NCBI GenBank assembly: GCA_947628305.1
Contig: CANQZG010000006.1
Coordinates: forward strand, 124,001 to 188,000
Reading direction: 5' to 3'
DNA length: 64,000 nucleotides
DNA from: an uncultured Muribaculaceae bacterium
GTDB taxonomy: Bacteria; Bacteroidota; Bacteroidia; Bacteroidales; Muribaculaceae
The notes under the pieces were generated by a model. The model worked only from the letters and a program-made list of their open reading frames with translations. It was not told the origin of the DNA and searched no databases. The stretch's first letter is position 1. The number at the start of each line of letters is the position of its first letter. This document shows positions 44,316-53,986 of this stretch, piece after piece. Made by a program: the position numbers and the translations under genes.

Positions 44316-45662
44316 ATGTCAAAAATTGGGTGTAATTTTGGGTGTAACTTTTTAAACTCTCCAAATATGAATCTCAAACGGAATATCACCTTCCAACTTG
44401 AATCCCGCAAAAAGGACGGGGTATTGGTAACTGAAAACGTGCCAATCAGAATGCGCGTGGTCTTTGATGGCAAGCGCATTGAGTTCACCACAGGTTACCG
44501 TATTGATGCAGCCAAATGGGACGCAAGCAAGCAGCGCGTCAAAAATGGTTGCACCAATAAGCTCAAGCAGACATCTTCCGAAATCAATGCAGACCTCAAT
44601 CGTTACGAAGGTGAAATCCAGAATATCTTCAAGGAATTTGAGTTGCGTGAAATTATGCCTCTCCCGGAACAGGTAAAAGAACAATTCAATGCCCGTATTG
44701 CCGTCGCACGTACTGAGGCACCAACTCAAGAGGCAGAACCGCAGAGGACCTTTTGGGATATTTACGATGAATTTACTTCTGAGGTGGGCAGAAAGAATGA
44801 CTGGACTACTGCGACTTATGAAAAATTCTCGGCATTGAAAAATCATCTTTTGAAATTCAAAAGAGGCAAAATTTCTTTCGAAACATTTACAGAGAGAGGA
44901 CTGAACGACTTGGTAGATTATTTTCGCTATAAGTGCGACATGCTTAACAGCACTATCGGGCACAAAATCAGTCTCATAAAGTGGATTTTGCGATGGGCCT
45001 ATGACAAAGGCTACCATGATAACCGTGCATTCCTGACTTTCAGTCCCAAGCTCAAATCCACTCAGACCAAAGTTATCTTCCTGACAGATGAAGACCTTGA
45101 AAAACTGACTTCGTTTCACATCCCACCAAACAAGACTTATCTTGAAAGGGTGCGCGATGTGCTAATCTTCTGCTGTTACACCGGTCTGCGATATTCTGAT
45201 GTAGCCAATCTCTGCAAGAGCGATGTTCGAGAGAATCATATTGAGTTTACGACCGTGAAGACCGCTGATACCATCACTGTTGAACTGAACAAGCATAGCC
45301 GAGCTATACTTGAGAAATACAAGGACTGCGAGTTTAAGAACGGTCGCGTACTCCCTGTAATCAGCAATCAGAAGATGAACGATTATATCAAGGAGCTTGG
45401 AGAACTCGCAGGTATCGACACACCTGTAAGGATAACACAGTATCGTGGGAATGACCGCGTTGACACCATATATAAGAAGTATCAGCTCCTTTCAACCCAT
45501 ACAGGACGAAAGACTTTCATTTGTAAAGCTCTTGCACTTGGAATACCTGTCAATGTCGTAATGGAATGGACTGGTCATTCCGATTATAAAGCAATGAAAC
45601 CTTACATAGCTGTTGCCGACAACATCCGGGCTTCCAACATGAGTCGCTTCGATGATGAATGA
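44316..45662 (+). CDS. Tyrosine recombinase (element 2 integrase)
   Basis: About 448 residues from ATG 44316; ATG 44367 is an equally plausible start, since the first 17 residues are encoded by the GGGTGTAA repeats. An Arm_DNA-bind-like N-terminus, a SAM-like core-binding domain (about 145-235) and a catalytic domain follow. All catalytic residues are visible: Arg in YTGLRYSDV, His-x-x-Arg in STHTGRKTF, His in WTGHSDY and Tyr in KPYIAV. Unlike the element 1 integrase it keeps the first Arg. It should integrate at the tRNA-Ser 3' end. Confidence 0.93.
   Translation: MSKIGCNFGCNFLNSPNMNLKRNITFQLESRKKDGVLVTENVPIRMRVVFDGKRIEFTTGYRIDAAKWDASKQRVKNGCTNKLKQTSSEINADLNRYEGEIQNIFKEFELREIMPLPEQVKEQFNARIAVARTEAPTQEAEPQRTFWDIYDEFTSEVGRKNDWTTATYEKFSALKNHLLKFKRGKISFETFTERGLNDLVDYFRYKCDMLNSTIGHKISLIKWILRWAYDKGYHDNRAFLTFSPKLKSTQTKVIFLTDEDLEKLTSFHIPPNKTYLERVRDVLIFCCYTGLRYSDVANLCKSDVRENHIEFTTVKTADTITVELNKHSRAILEKYKDCEFKNGRVLPVISNQKMNDYIKELGELAGIDTPVRITQYRGNDRVDTIYKKYQLLSTHTGRKTFICKALALGIPVNVVMEWTGHSDYKAMKPYIAVADNIRASNMSRFDDE
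44328..44346. repeat. Subterminal GGGTGTAA tandem repeat, left copy
   Basis: GGGTGTAATTTTGGGTGTA recurs at 54992-55010 with one difference, in the same orientation, near the other end of element 2. Candidate integrase arm-type sites. Confidence 0.6.
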
Positions 45663-45685
45663 CATATACCGCATCTTGTTATAGC

Positions 45686-45729
45686 TAATATGCGAGGGTC
45701 GTTTATGATGGTTCTCGCATATTATTTTT
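45686..45729 (+). terminator. Integrase terminator
   Basis: TAATATGCGAG (45686-45696) pairs with CTCGCATATTA (45714-45724), followed by T residues. The remaining ~240 bp up to the DUF3853 gene shows no further gene. Confidence 0.8.
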
Positions 45730-45968
45730 ATACTTGAACATGCTCTCCATGTAGTAATAAACGAGATTAGAGAACAGTTACTAATATCGTTGTCAGTTCC
45801 GTTTTTAGGTGCCGATACTTTGATTTGGGAAAATCAAGTTAAATAATCAACTGTAAATCAGATGATAATTGCATCTCGTGATGAATCGTATTTCCTTTGC
45901 AGTCATAAAACCGAAACATGGGCATGGATCCACTCATGTCAGGCTGCAAATAATATACGATTAAAACA

Positions 45969-46274
45969 ATGATAGAAAAATTATTCGATAAACCTTTATG
46001 GCAAATGACCGGTGAAGAACTCTTCACCATCGTACAGGCTGCTTCCAAACCGGGAGCACCACAACCTGATGTCGTTATCGACACCACAAACAAAAAGTAT
46101 GTTTTCGGACTCAAGGGTCTGGCAGATCTCCTTGGATGCTGCAAGACAACAGCACTCCGCATCAAGAACGAAGGTAAACTCGCCCCTGCAATCAAGCAGT
46201 ATGGGAAAAAAATTGTCATTGATGCTGAAATGGCTCTTGAGCTGTTTGGTCGTAAAACCGGCGGAAGAAAATAG
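45969..46274 (+). CDS. DUF3853-like HTH protein
   Basis: 101 residues. The second half (YVFGLKGLADLLGCCKTTALRIKNEGKL, shown in part) is a MerR/excisionase-like winged helix, as in DUF3853 proteins of Bacteroidetes mobile elements. It probably binds DNA as a regulator or excision factor. Four bases separate its stop from the RepA-like gene, so they are cotranscribed. Confidence 0.75.
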   Translation: MIEKLFDKPLWQMTGEELFTIVQAASKPGAPQPDVVIDTTNKKYVFGLKGLADLLGCCKTTALRIKNEGKLAPAIKQYGKKIVIDAEMALELFGRKTGGRK

Positions 46275-46278
46275 GTCT

Positions 46279-47460
46279 ATGGCACAAGAATTTATGTATC
46301 TTCCCAATAATTCCGCCAGCAAACAGGGTTACAGTTTATCTGACCCGCTCGGCGGTTTCATCGCCGAAGTTGAAAGCGGAGCCGGGTTGCAGGTCCCTGA
46401 TGCAGCGGCTGTGCGTTACGAGCGATTATGCACTGAGGCGCAACTTGACATCGACAAGGAGGTGCCACCGCCGCCGGTTGCCATTTATATAGGCGATTCG
46501 CCGGCTTGTACCTTCGGCAATTTCAGTGCCTCGATCGGTAAACCAAAAGGCAAGAAGACTTTCAATGTGTCGGCAATGACGGCAGCGGCCATGACCAATT
46601 CCACGATTCTGAATTATCGTGGCAATATGCCGTCGGACCAGAACGGTATCCTATACTTCGACACCGAGCAGAGCAAATATCATGCCTTTCGGGTGTTCAA
46701 GCGTATCGCACGACTGACCCACAGGAGCAATCAGGAAATCAACGAGAGGATAAAGTATTTCGCCCTGCGCAAGTATTCCGTTGAAGACCGCATCGGTATG
46801 ATTGACCATAAGATACGCAATACACAGGCGGTCGGACTGGTTATCATCGACGGCATCCGCGATCTGATGCTTGACATCAACAATCCCCGTGAAGCGACCC
46901 TTATAGGCAACTTTCTGATGAAGTGGACGGAAGAATACAATCTACACATCCACACCATCATTCACCAGAACAAGAGCGATGAGAACGCACGAGGACACAT
47001 CGGAACCGAAATCAACAACAAGTCCGAAACTGTTCTCCGTGTCGAGAAAGACAAGAACGATGATGCCATCAGCACTGTCGAGGCGGTCTATATCCGAGAT
47101 GTCTCTTTCCCTTCGTTTGCCTTTCGGATTAACTCCGAGGCTTTGCCCGAACTCATCAAGGACTATGTGCCGACACCCGAAGCCAAAGGTAACGAGGCAT
47201 GGGACCCGTACCATGACATAACCGAAGACACTCACCGCAGTGCTCTCGATTCAGCGTTCCCAAATCCGGATACATTGCTCCGACATGGAGAACTGATGGA
47301 CGCGCTCCGTGACGCATACGCCGACGAGGACATCGAACTCAGCGACTACAAGCTCAAGATTCTGATAACCTTTCTGAAGAATAAGCGGATGATCGAGCAG
47401 GTGGACAAGGGCAAGAAGAAAGGCAATCCTTACCGCTACATTCAGGATTTTTACTATTGA
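46279..47460 (+). CDS. RepA/RecA-like AAA ATPase of element 2
   Basis: 393 residues from ATG 46279, 4 bp after the DUF3853 gene; the frame is open further upstream but in another register over that gene. The RecA-type core has a P-loop-like stretch SIGKPKGKKTF, a LYFDTEQSK motif, Walker B in LVIIDGIRDLM and HTIIHQNKSDENARGHIGT. This matches the RepA-like hexameric helicases of mobile elements. A C-terminal winged helix follows. It likely drives replication of the excised circle, with the Toprim protein downstream. Confidence 0.8.
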   Translation: MAQEFMYLPNNSASKQGYSLSDPLGGFIAEVESGAGLQVPDAAAVRYERLCTEAQLDIDKEVPPPPVAIYIGDSPACTFGNFSASIGKPKGKKTFNVSAMTAAAMTNSTILNYRGNMPSDQNGILYFDTEQSKYHAFRVFKRIARLTHRSNQEINERIKYFALRKYSVEDRIGMIDHKIRNTQAVGLVIIDGIRDLMLDINNPREATLIGNFLMKWTEEYNLHIHTIIHQNKSDENARGHIGTEINNKSETVLRVEKDKNDDAISTVEAVYIRDVSFPSFAFRINSEALPELIKDYVPTPEAKGNEAWDPYHDITEDTHRSALDSAFPNPDTLLRHGELMDALRDAYADEDIELSDYKLKILITFLKNKRMIEQVDKGKKKGNPYRYIQDFYY

Positions 47461-47526
47461 AAAGTTAGTTGGATGAAGCGGGCCTATATATACACGACAC
47501 CTCACCCAACCAAAATTCAAAGGGCT

Positions 47527-48564
47527 ATGACCAATGATTACCGATACCGGCTTGATAACTCCCGTCCTCGTATCAAAGTTACATGTCCTGCCTGCGGGCG
47601 TCCGAGGAAACTGGTGCGCTATGTCGACACACAGACCGGGATGTTTCTTGCCGATCATGTAGGCAAATGTGACCGGATATTCAAATGCGGATATCACTAT
47701 ACACCATCCGCCTATTTCCGGGATCATCCCTGGCTAAGAGAGGCATCATCGTGGCAGTCCTCAACATCGCTGCATCAGCGAGCACCTCAACGGGTAGAAC
47801 CGATAAGAAAACCGTCCTTCATAGACACGGGCTTGATGAACGAGACCGTGAAGCATTGTCAATCCTCCACGCTGTTCCGATTCCTCAGTTCATTATGGGG
47901 TGAGGATGAAACCATGCGGTTGTTCCGATTATATAATGTAGGAGCAAGCTCTCGGATGAACGATGCGGCGGTATTTTGGCAAGTGGATATCAAGGGGCGC
48001 ATCCGCACAGGAAAGATAATGCGATACGGCAACGACGGGCACCGCATCAAGGAAGATGGATTGGTAAACTTCATGTGGGCGCACCGTATGAAATTAATGG
48101 TTGACAATCCCGATGACTTCAATCTTGTGCAATGCTTCTTCGGCGAACACCTGCTTTCTGCCTGTCCCGATTCAAAGGTCATGATAGTGGAATCCGAGAA
48201 GTCAGCGATAATCGCCTCTCATTATTATCCGCAGTTCCTTTGGCTGGCGAGTGGCGGATGTTGCGGATGCCTCAATCAGACGGCTTCGCAAGTTTTGAAA
48301 GGCAGGGAAGTGTGGCTCGTGCCCGACCTTGATGCCGAAGACAGTTGGCGCGACAAATTGACAATGCTACGCACAATTACGCCGACTGTCGGGATTGTGA
48401 CTGCCATATCCGACATGGCAACACCGGAGCAGAGAGCCGCCAAACTCGACATCGCGGACTTCCTCTTGGATGCGGCAAGCCGGAATACCCCCATTGTAGG
48501 AGCTGCCGAGGAAGCCTGTCAGCTTGCTGAAAGTAGGGAGGATTTTAGTAATAAAATTCCGTAG
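47527..48564 (+). CDS. Zinc-finger/Toprim primase-like protein (DUF6371-type)
   Basis: About 345 residues from ATG 47527; an upstream ATG at 47473 would add 18 residues. A Cys-rich N-terminus (KVTCPACGRPRKLVRYVD, then GKCDRIFKCGYHYTP) looks like a zinc finger. The C-terminal half has a Toprim-like acidic motif (VMIVESEKSAIIAS) and VPDLDAEDSW. The combination fits primase-like proteins of Bacteroidetes elements. Its 3' end overlaps the start of the conserved oriT-like block. Confidence 0.75.
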   Translation: MTNDYRYRLDNSRPRIKVTCPACGRPRKLVRYVDTQTGMFLADHVGKCDRIFKCGYHYTPSAYFRDHPWLREASSWQSSTSLHQRAPQRVEPIRKPSFIDTGLMNETVKHCQSSTLFRFLSSLWGEDETMRLFRLYNVGASSRMNDAAVFWQVDIKGRIRTGKIMRYGNDGHRIKEDGLVNFMWAHRMKLMVDNPDDFNLVQCFFGEHLLSACPDSKVMIVESEKSAIIASHYYPQFLWLASGGCCGCLNQTASQVLKGREVWLVPDLDAEDSWRDKLTMLRTITPTVGIVTAISDMATPEQRAAKLDIADFLLDAASRNTPIVGAAEEACQLAESREDFSNKIP

Positions 48565-48624
48565 CTTATTATGGCATTTTCATCCGATGTCTCCGACCTC
48601 TCCCGAAAAAGCCATCTGACATCG
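48559..48624. other. Putative oriT of element 2
   Basis: CCGTAGCTTATTATGG starts a 23-bp block (48559-48581) matching 22893-22915 in element 1 at 21 positions. ATGGCATTTTC (48571-48581) can pair with GAAAAAGCCAT (48605-48615) with one mismatch, and CGATGTC (48585-48591) with GACATCG (48618-48624). It lies about 110 bp before the relaxase ATG. Confidence 0.65.
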
Positions 48625-48692
48625 AGCCTACTCCCGGCTCTCCTTTGCGATTGATACGGAATTTTACCTTAACCAATTTAATTCAAGACTAT

Positions 48693-50090
48693 ATGACAAC
48701 ACAATATGCAGTGTGCCACATGGAGCGTGGCGCAGGCAATGATTCGGGGATGTCCTGCCACATCGAGCGCAAGACCGCCGACGGTAAACCGCACATTCCC
48801 GACAACGCTGATGAGAGCAGAACACACCTCAACCGCGAGCTTATCGCCTTCCCCGACGGCGTTCACAACCGCACTCAAGCTATTCAACACCGTATTGAGA
48901 CCGCCGGACTAAAGCGAAAAGTCGGCAAGAACCAGACCCGTGCCGTCCGTGTGCTTCTGACCGGCACGCATGAGCAGATGATGGCTCTTGTAAGCAATGG
49001 TCGCCTTGATGACTGGTGCCGGGCCAATATCAAATGGCTGCATGACACCTTCGGCAAGGATAACCTTGTGTCATGTGTGCTTCACATGGACGAAAAAACT
49101 CCCCATCTCCATGCAACAGTTGTTCCCATTGTAACGGCACCACGCACGCGCCGTAAGCGCGAGGGTGAACAGAAATACAAGGAGAAGACCCAGGCACCGC
49201 GACTGTGTGCCAATGAGCTGATGACACGCGGTAAGCTCCGGCAATATCAGGATACATACGCAGAGGCAATGGCCGGATTCGGATTGAAACGTGGTGTTGT
49301 TGCGAGTGGTGCCAGACATCAGACGCAACAGCAATACAACCGCCAGCAAGCACTCGAACTTCAGACAGACATCGAAAGACTGAACGCCGAGATTGAGAAA
49401 CTTGCAGCAGTAAAGGAAAAGGTCGAGAAGGGAGCTAAGGACGGTAAGAACCGTATCCTCTCATGGCTCGGTACAGGAGAACTGCCGAAACTGGAGAAGG
49501 AAGTTGCGGACAAGGACAGTCAGACTGCCGCATTGCAAAAGCAGCTAACAGATATGCAGAAGCGCTACGACAGTCTGAAAGCCGATTCGCTTCGTGAGCA
49601 CAACTCCTACCAAAAGGAAATCGATGCGGCGACCAAACGAGCTGCCGAATGGGAGACCCGTTATAATGCCGAACACAACAGGGCGAAGGAACTTCACCGC
49701 AAGGCATACCCCGAGCGATACCACCTTTCATCAGGAGCGGAGCTTGTAAGCGGCTGGATTCCCAATCGTATGTATCCCAGTCTGTCAATCACGACGCTGT
49801 TTCATGGCAACGAGTTCAAGAACACATCTTATAATCTGCCACAGAATCTTCTCGACAAGTACGACAGCGGTGTGTTGACTCTACATGAATTGGTCAACAA
49901 GCTTTTTGAGCCGTGGGAGCAGGTCGATGAATCACAACACAGCCTTCTTGCAATCGCGCTTCAGACCGCAGCCGGAGGAATTCCGACACCCCATGTCGGC
50001 ACTGGCTCAGGCGGTTCATCTTCCGATTTACCGTGGAACGATAATGACAAGGACAAATATCAACGACCAAAATCAAAAGGCAGGAGATAA
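48693..50090 (+). CDS. MobV-family relaxase of element 2
   Basis: 465 residues from ATG 48693 (MTTQYAVCHMERG); an in-frame start at 48645 would add 16 residues. The MobV motif is HMDEKTPHLHATVVP, with ADESRTHLNRELIAFPDGV near residue 40. A coiled coil (about 225-330) and a less conserved C-terminus ending in a charged tail follow. The N-terminal domain parallels the element 1 relaxase over its whole length although the C-termini differ. It nicks the upstream oriT for mobilization by a helper conjugative element. Confidence 0.92.
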   Translation: MTTQYAVCHMERGAGNDSGMSCHIERKTADGKPHIPDNADESRTHLNRELIAFPDGVHNRTQAIQHRIETAGLKRKVGKNQTRAVRVLLTGTHEQMMALVSNGRLDDWCRANIKWLHDTFGKDNLVSCVLHMDEKTPHLHATVVPIVTAPRTRRKREGEQKYKEKTQAPRLCANELMTRGKLRQYQDTYAEAMAGFGLKRGVVASGARHQTQQQYNRQQALELQTDIERLNAEIEKLAAVKEKVEKGAKDGKNRILSWLGTGELPKLEKEVADKDSQTAALQKQLTDMQKRYDSLKADSLREHNSYQKEIDAATKRAAEWETRYNAEHNRAKELHRKAYPERYHLSSGAELVSGWIPNRMYPSLSITTLFHGNEFKNTSYNLPQNLLDKYDSGVLTLHELVNKLFEPWEQVDESQHSLLAIALQTAAGGIPTPHVGTGSGGSSSDLPWNDNDKDKYQRPKSKGRR

Positions 50091-50140
50091 GACAATTCGG
50101 AATGACTTGCTCTAATGAGTATTCAATTATCTGTGCTGGA

Positions 50141-51049
50141 TTATAGAAAAATGTTAAAAATGTAACCGGAAATTACTGCCGTCAGGAATATTACGGCGAC
50201 AATCATGGCGACAAGTTTCTTTTTGAAGATACTTGCAAGCATCGACATTTCTGGAATAGCCATGCCCGCACCACCGATAACGAGTGCGATTACAGCTCCG
50301 ATACTCATTCCTTTACCCATCAATGCCACTCCAATAGGGATTGCGGTTTCAGCCCGGATATAAAGTGGTACACCAATAATAGCCGCTATGGGTACAGCAA
50401 ACGGATTGTCAGGACCTGCAATTTTCAAAACCCAATCACTCGGCATATAGCCGTAAATCACCGCTCCCAAAGCGACGCCGATGATAAGATACCAGAAAAT
50501 CGGGCGAAGCGTGTCCCATCCGGCACGAAGTGCTATGGCTATCTTCTGACTCCATGGAAGTTTCTTCGGATCAAAAGGTTTTTCACTTGTGGAACAACAG
50601 GACTGTTTTTTCAGCTTTACGTTTTTGACATATTTCTGCGCATCGACCTTTTGCAATCCCCAGCCGAAGAACACGGCGCAGAGGAAAGCGATCGACACAT
50701 ATATGAGCATGGCTTTGATTCCCACCAGTGCTCCCAACATCGCTATTATAATGGGATTGAGCAACGGGGAGGCAATAAGGAATGACATCGTGGCTCCAAA
50801 AGGAATTCCGGCATTGAGAAAACCTACAGTCATAGGCAGCGTGGAACAAGCGCAGAAAGGTGTGAGCGCACCGAATCCGGCAGCTATCACATTCCCGAAG
50901 AAGCCTGCTTTTTCAATTTTCGTACTGATTTTTTCCTGCGGAATATACATCAGTATGATTTCAATGAGAGCTGTAATCACTATGAACAACAGGACAAGTT
51001 CAACCGTAATGTAGCAGAAATACCATAGGGTGTCGAGCAATGTGTTCAT
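50141..51049 (-). CDS. PF03773-type permease (ArsP-like), 302 residues
   Basis: About eight membrane segments. The conserved half-site PFCACSTLPMTVGFLNAGIP with Cys residues, and the second AGMAIPEMSML element, are typical of ArsP_1 (PF03773) permeases. A CC pair lies in the cytoplasmic loop (KKQSCCSTSEK). Relatives export trivalent organoarsenicals or other metalloids. It is the last gene of the ars operon and overlaps arsC by 4 bp, which suggests arsenite or a related oxyanion product as substrate. Confidence 0.78.
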   Translation of the reverse strand: MNTLLDTLWYFCYITVELVLLFIVITALIEIILMYIPQEKISTKIEKAGFFGNVIAAGFGALTPFCACSTLPMTVGFLNAGIPFGATMSFLIASPLLNPIIIAMLGALVGIKAMLIYVSIAFLCAVFFGWGLQKVDAQKYVKNVKLKKQSCCSTSEKPFDPKKLPWSQKIAIALRAGWDTLRPIFWYLIIGVALGAVIYGYMPSDWVLKIAGPDNPFAVPIAAIIGVPLYIRAETAIPIGVALMGKGMSIGAVIALVIGGAGMAIPEMSMLASIFKKKLVAMIVAVIFLTAVISGYIFNIFL

Positions 51050-51462
51050 TTCAATATGCCTTTATAAAATTCTTCAAACCTGTATTTTATCTCGTTGCGT
51101 ACCCGTCGGAACTCACTCATAATAAATTCCTCCGGGCCGACGGCATCCGAAGGGTCATCGAACCCGATATGAAGGCGATGCTCCACGCTACCTGTAAAAA
51201 CAGGACAGCTTTCGTTGGCTCCTCCGCAGACGGTTATAACATAATCCCATGTCCCGTTAAGATATTCCATAACGCTATGTGGTCTGTGTCCGCTTATATC
51301 AATTACAACCTCTTTCATTACCTGGACGGCACGAGGATTGATGTTTTCCGCAGGTTCGGTACCTGCGGAAAATACATCAATTTCATGACTGAATGACTGG
51401 AGGAATCCATGAGCCATCTGGCTTCGACAGCTATTGCCGGTGCAAAGTATCAATACTTTCAT
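51046..51462 (-). CDS. arsC: Arsenate reductase, low-molecular-weight phosphatase type
   Basis: 138 residues. The P-loop CTGNSCRS (Cys7, then Arg13) is the LMW-PTP/ArsC signature, followed by FSAGTEPAENINPRAVQVM, the DISGHRPH segment and a second Cys in ESCPVFTG for the redox relay. It reduces arsenate to arsenite with thioredoxin as donor. The thioredoxin-like protein two genes upstream could be its partner. It overlaps the following permease gene. Confidence 0.93.
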   Translation of the reverse strand: MKVLILCTGNSCRSQMAHGFLQSFSHEIDVFSAGTEPAENINPRAVQVMKEVVIDISGHRPHSVMEYLNGTWDYVITVCGGANESCPVFTGSVEHRLHIGFDDPSDAVGPEEFIMSEFRRVRNEIKYRFEEFYKGILK

Positions 51463-51474
51463 ACTGTCTGTAAT

Positions 51475-52815
51475 TTAGAAGAAGTATCCGTAAACCCAAC
51501 CTGAAACGGTTGCCATGACAATTACCAAAGCGACATATATCACGGTCTTTTTCGTACCCATTACACTGCGTATGACAAGCATATTCGGCAGCGACAACGA
51601 GGGACCCGCAAGCAGCAGGGCAAGAGCCGGGCCTTTGCCCATGCCGGATGCAAGCAATCCCTGAATAATCGGCACTTCGGTGAGGGTTGCGAAATACATG
51701 AACGCACCTGTGAAACTTGCGAAGAAGTTTGATAGTAACGAATTGCCGCCGACTGCCCATTCAACCCAGCTGTTTGGAATAATACCGGGCAGTTCTATAC
51801 CGTCATGCGTTGAACCGAGCAGGAATCCCGCTGTCAATACTCCGACTGCAAGCAACGGTAGTATCAGCTTGGCGAATCCCCATGATGACAACGCCCACTC
51901 CCTGTTTTCATCATCGTTTTTATCGCAGAGCAACACGATGGCAAGGACGGCGACCGAGACGACCATTGGCACAAGGGGAGCCAGTTTCGCATCGGGAATG
52001 AAAACATTTGCGATGAAAGCTGAAATCGCAACGGCTACAGCTCCGAGGATAATCCATCGGGCTTTTAGATGGAGTATCTTCACAAGCATCACGCACAGAC
52101 CTATTGCAAGGGCAGATGTTATCCACCATTTAGCCCCGTAGATTGTCGCCCAGATTCCACGGTCTATTTCGGAAGGCGCACCCCAATTTGCGAACACGAG
52201 GATTGCCACGAGGGTAAAGAAGAACAGCGCAGTCTGCCACAGGGGACGTTTTTCGGGCGGTGGCACAATATTCATCTGAGCGGCCTCTTTAACCCTTTCC
52301 TCCTTGCGGAAGATGAACGACATCACAAGGCCGATTACCACAGCAAACGTGACAGCACCGATGATGCGGGCAATCCCCATTTCCAGTCCGAGAATACGGG
52401 CTGTAAGGATTATCGAGAGTATGCTGATTGCAGGGCCTGAATATAGAAACGCTATTGCCGGACCAAGACCCGCCCCACGCTTGTAGATGCTGGTGAACAG
52501 CGGGAGAATAGTGCATGAACACACGGCAAGGATGCCTCCCGATATGGAAGCCACGGTATATGACACCCATTTCTTTGCATTTGCACCGAAATACTTTAAC
52601 ACCGCTCCCTGACTTACAAATACCGCAATCACTCCGGCGATGAAGAAAGCCGGGAGAAGACAGAGAACTATATGCTCACGGGCATACCATTTCGCGAGGT
52701 CAAGAGTGGAGTGTATGGCTGTCAACAGCGTTTCACTGTTAACCGGAATAAAAAACGCTGTCAGGAATATGACAACAGTCCATATCAGGAACTTGATCTC
52801 CTTTTTAGTTTCCAT
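51475..52815 (-). CDS. PF03773-type permease (ArsP-like), 446 residues
   Basis: About ten to eleven membrane segments. SCTILPLFTSIYKRGAGLGP and SGPAISILSIILT in the first half, and LAGPSLSLPNMLVIRSV in the second, are the duplicated permease motifs of this family. It lies in the ars operon between thioredoxin and arsC. The cluster has neither ArsB nor Acr3, so this and the 302-residue permease may provide the efflux step. Substrate (inorganic arsenite or organoarsenical) is not determined by sequence. Confidence 0.8.
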   Translation of the reverse strand: METKKEIKFLIWTVVIFLTAFFIPVNSETLLTAIHSTLDLAKWYAREHIVLCLLPAFFIAGVIAVFVSQGAVLKYFGANAKKWVSYTVASISGGILAVCSCTILPLFTSIYKRGAGLGPAIAFLYSGPAISILSIILTARILGLEMGIARIIGAVTFAVVIGLVMSFIFRKEERVKEAAQMNIVPPPEKRPLWQTALFFFTLVAILVFANWGAPSEIDRGIWATIYGAKWWITSALAIGLCVMLVKILHLKARWIILGAVAVAISAFIANVFIPDAKLAPLVPMVVSVAVLAIVLLCDKNDDENREWALSSWGFAKLILPLLAVGVLTAGFLLGSTHDGIELPGIIPNSWVEWAVGGNSLLSNFFASFTGAFMYFATLTEVPIIQGLLASGMGKGPALALLLAGPSLSLPNMLVIRSVMGTKKTVIYVALVIVMATVSGWVYGYFF

Positions 52816-52837
52816 AACTTATACCCGTTGTTTCATT

Positions 52838-53260
52838 TCAGATGCCGAGAGCTTTTTTTACTTCATCAGCAGATGGAACGTGCCCTTTGATTTTCACAGT
52901 TCCGTCAACGACAACTGCCGGGGTCGTCATAATGTTGTAGCTCATCATTTCGGCTATATCTTCGATCTTGGAAAGATTGACATCAAGATTGTTCTCACGG
53001 ATTACACGCTCAACTACCTTGTATGTCTCTTTGCATTTGGCACAGCCGGGACCGAGGACGAGAACCTCGCTGACCTTTGTGCCGGGAGCTGTAGCACAGC
53101 ATGAGGTTTCAGCGGATTCATCCGAATTACTTGAGCAGCCGCACGACTGCACCGGTTTCACATCATTTTCCACGATGATGTTGCTGTTGCTGCAACAGCT
53201 TTTCTTTTTTGGTGCGAAGAGAGTTGACCAAAACCCTTTCTTTGATTCTTTTTTATCCAT
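52838..53260 (-). CDS. Thioredoxin-fold protein with Cys-rich N-terminus
   Basis: 140 residues. The N-terminal 65 residues hold three CC or CxC clusters (KSCCSN, QSCGCSSN, TSCCAT) suitable for binding trivalent arsenic or another soft metal. The thioredoxin-like domain follows with the active-site GPGCAKCK and the cis-Pro in MTTPAVVVDG. It is a small glutaredoxin/TlpA-like redox protein, probably reducing ArsC or handing metalloid to a permease. Placement between arsG and the permease gene is consistent with both. Confidence 0.75.
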   Translation of the reverse strand: MDKKESKKGFWSTLFAPKKKSCCSNSNIIVENDVKPVQSCGCSSNSDESAETSCCATAPGTKVSEVLVLGPGCAKCKETYKVVERVIRENNLDVNLSKIEDIAEMMSYNIMTTPAVVVDGTVKIKGHVPSADEVKKALGI

Positions 53261-53278
53261 GTTTTTTCGTTTTTACAG

Positions 53279-53986
53279 TTATAAGTACATCATTGTACAG
53301 TAATATATGCCTACCACGATGAAAATGACACCGACAATAATATTGAGCCATTTCTGAATAGTACGCAGTTTGCCGTAGAACTCGCCTACCTTTTCAACAC
53401 TGAAAGCGAGAATCCAAGCCACTGCAAGCACAGGGAGAGCAGTGGCGACGGCAAACAGTACAGGCAAAAGCCACCCCGCACTTGCGGTTACTGACATAGG
53501 TATGAGCATACCGAAGTAGAAAACACCACTTGTGGGGCAGAACGCCATTGCAAACAGAATACCGAGCAGCAATGCACCCCACCCGCCTTTATGGGCAAGA
53601 CCTTCTCCATTGCCGTCAAATCCGAATTGCGGCAGATTTAGTTTGTGCCCGAACAACATAAATAGTCCGATAAGCAGCAGTAGTGGCCCAATAAGCAACT
53701 CGCCCCACTTGCCTATTGACTTTTGTATACCGAACACGCTTGCACCCTCCTTCAGAATTGGGATAAGGATAATGCCGAGAACGGTGTATGCGATTACTCG
53801 TCCGAGGGTATATAGCACCCCGTTTCGGAAAATGCGTCTGCGGTTCTCTATATCCTTGCTGATGTAGCCTATTGCGGCAATATTGGTAGCAAGCGGACAC
53901 GGCGAGATTGCGGTGAGCAATCCGAGGAGAAAAGCGGTCATTGCCGGAGCCGTGCTGTTGTCAAGCAAAGTCTGTAACCAGTCCAT
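53279..53986 (-). CDS. arsG: ArsG-family DsbD/CcdA-like permease
   Basis: 235 residues with six to seven membrane helices. The CcdA-type Cys/Pro motifs are in AISPCPLATNIA and MAFCPTSGVFYFG, positioned in the first and fourth helices. In Bacteroides ars clusters this family is annotated as an aromatic arsenical efflux permease. Its start overlaps the arsF stop by one base, so the two are coupled. Confidence 0.8.
   Translation of the reverse strand: MDWLQTLLDNSTAPAMTAFLLGLLTAISPCPLATNIAAIGYISKDIENRRRIFRNGVLYTLGRVIAYTVLGIILIPILKEGASVFGIQKSIGKWGELLIGPLLLLIGLFMLFGHKLNLPQFGFDGNGEGLAHKGGWGALLLGILFAMAFCPTSGVFYFGMLIPMSVTASAGWLLPVLFAVATALPVLAVAWILAFSVEKVGEFYGKLRTIQKWLNIIVGVIFIVVGIYYCTMMYL

Noticed and set aside
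44326-44348. GGGTGTAA repeats as the crossover core of element 2
   Set aside because: The tRNA-Ser 3' end repeat lies outside them at both ends and coincides with the displaced terminator, so it is the better core.
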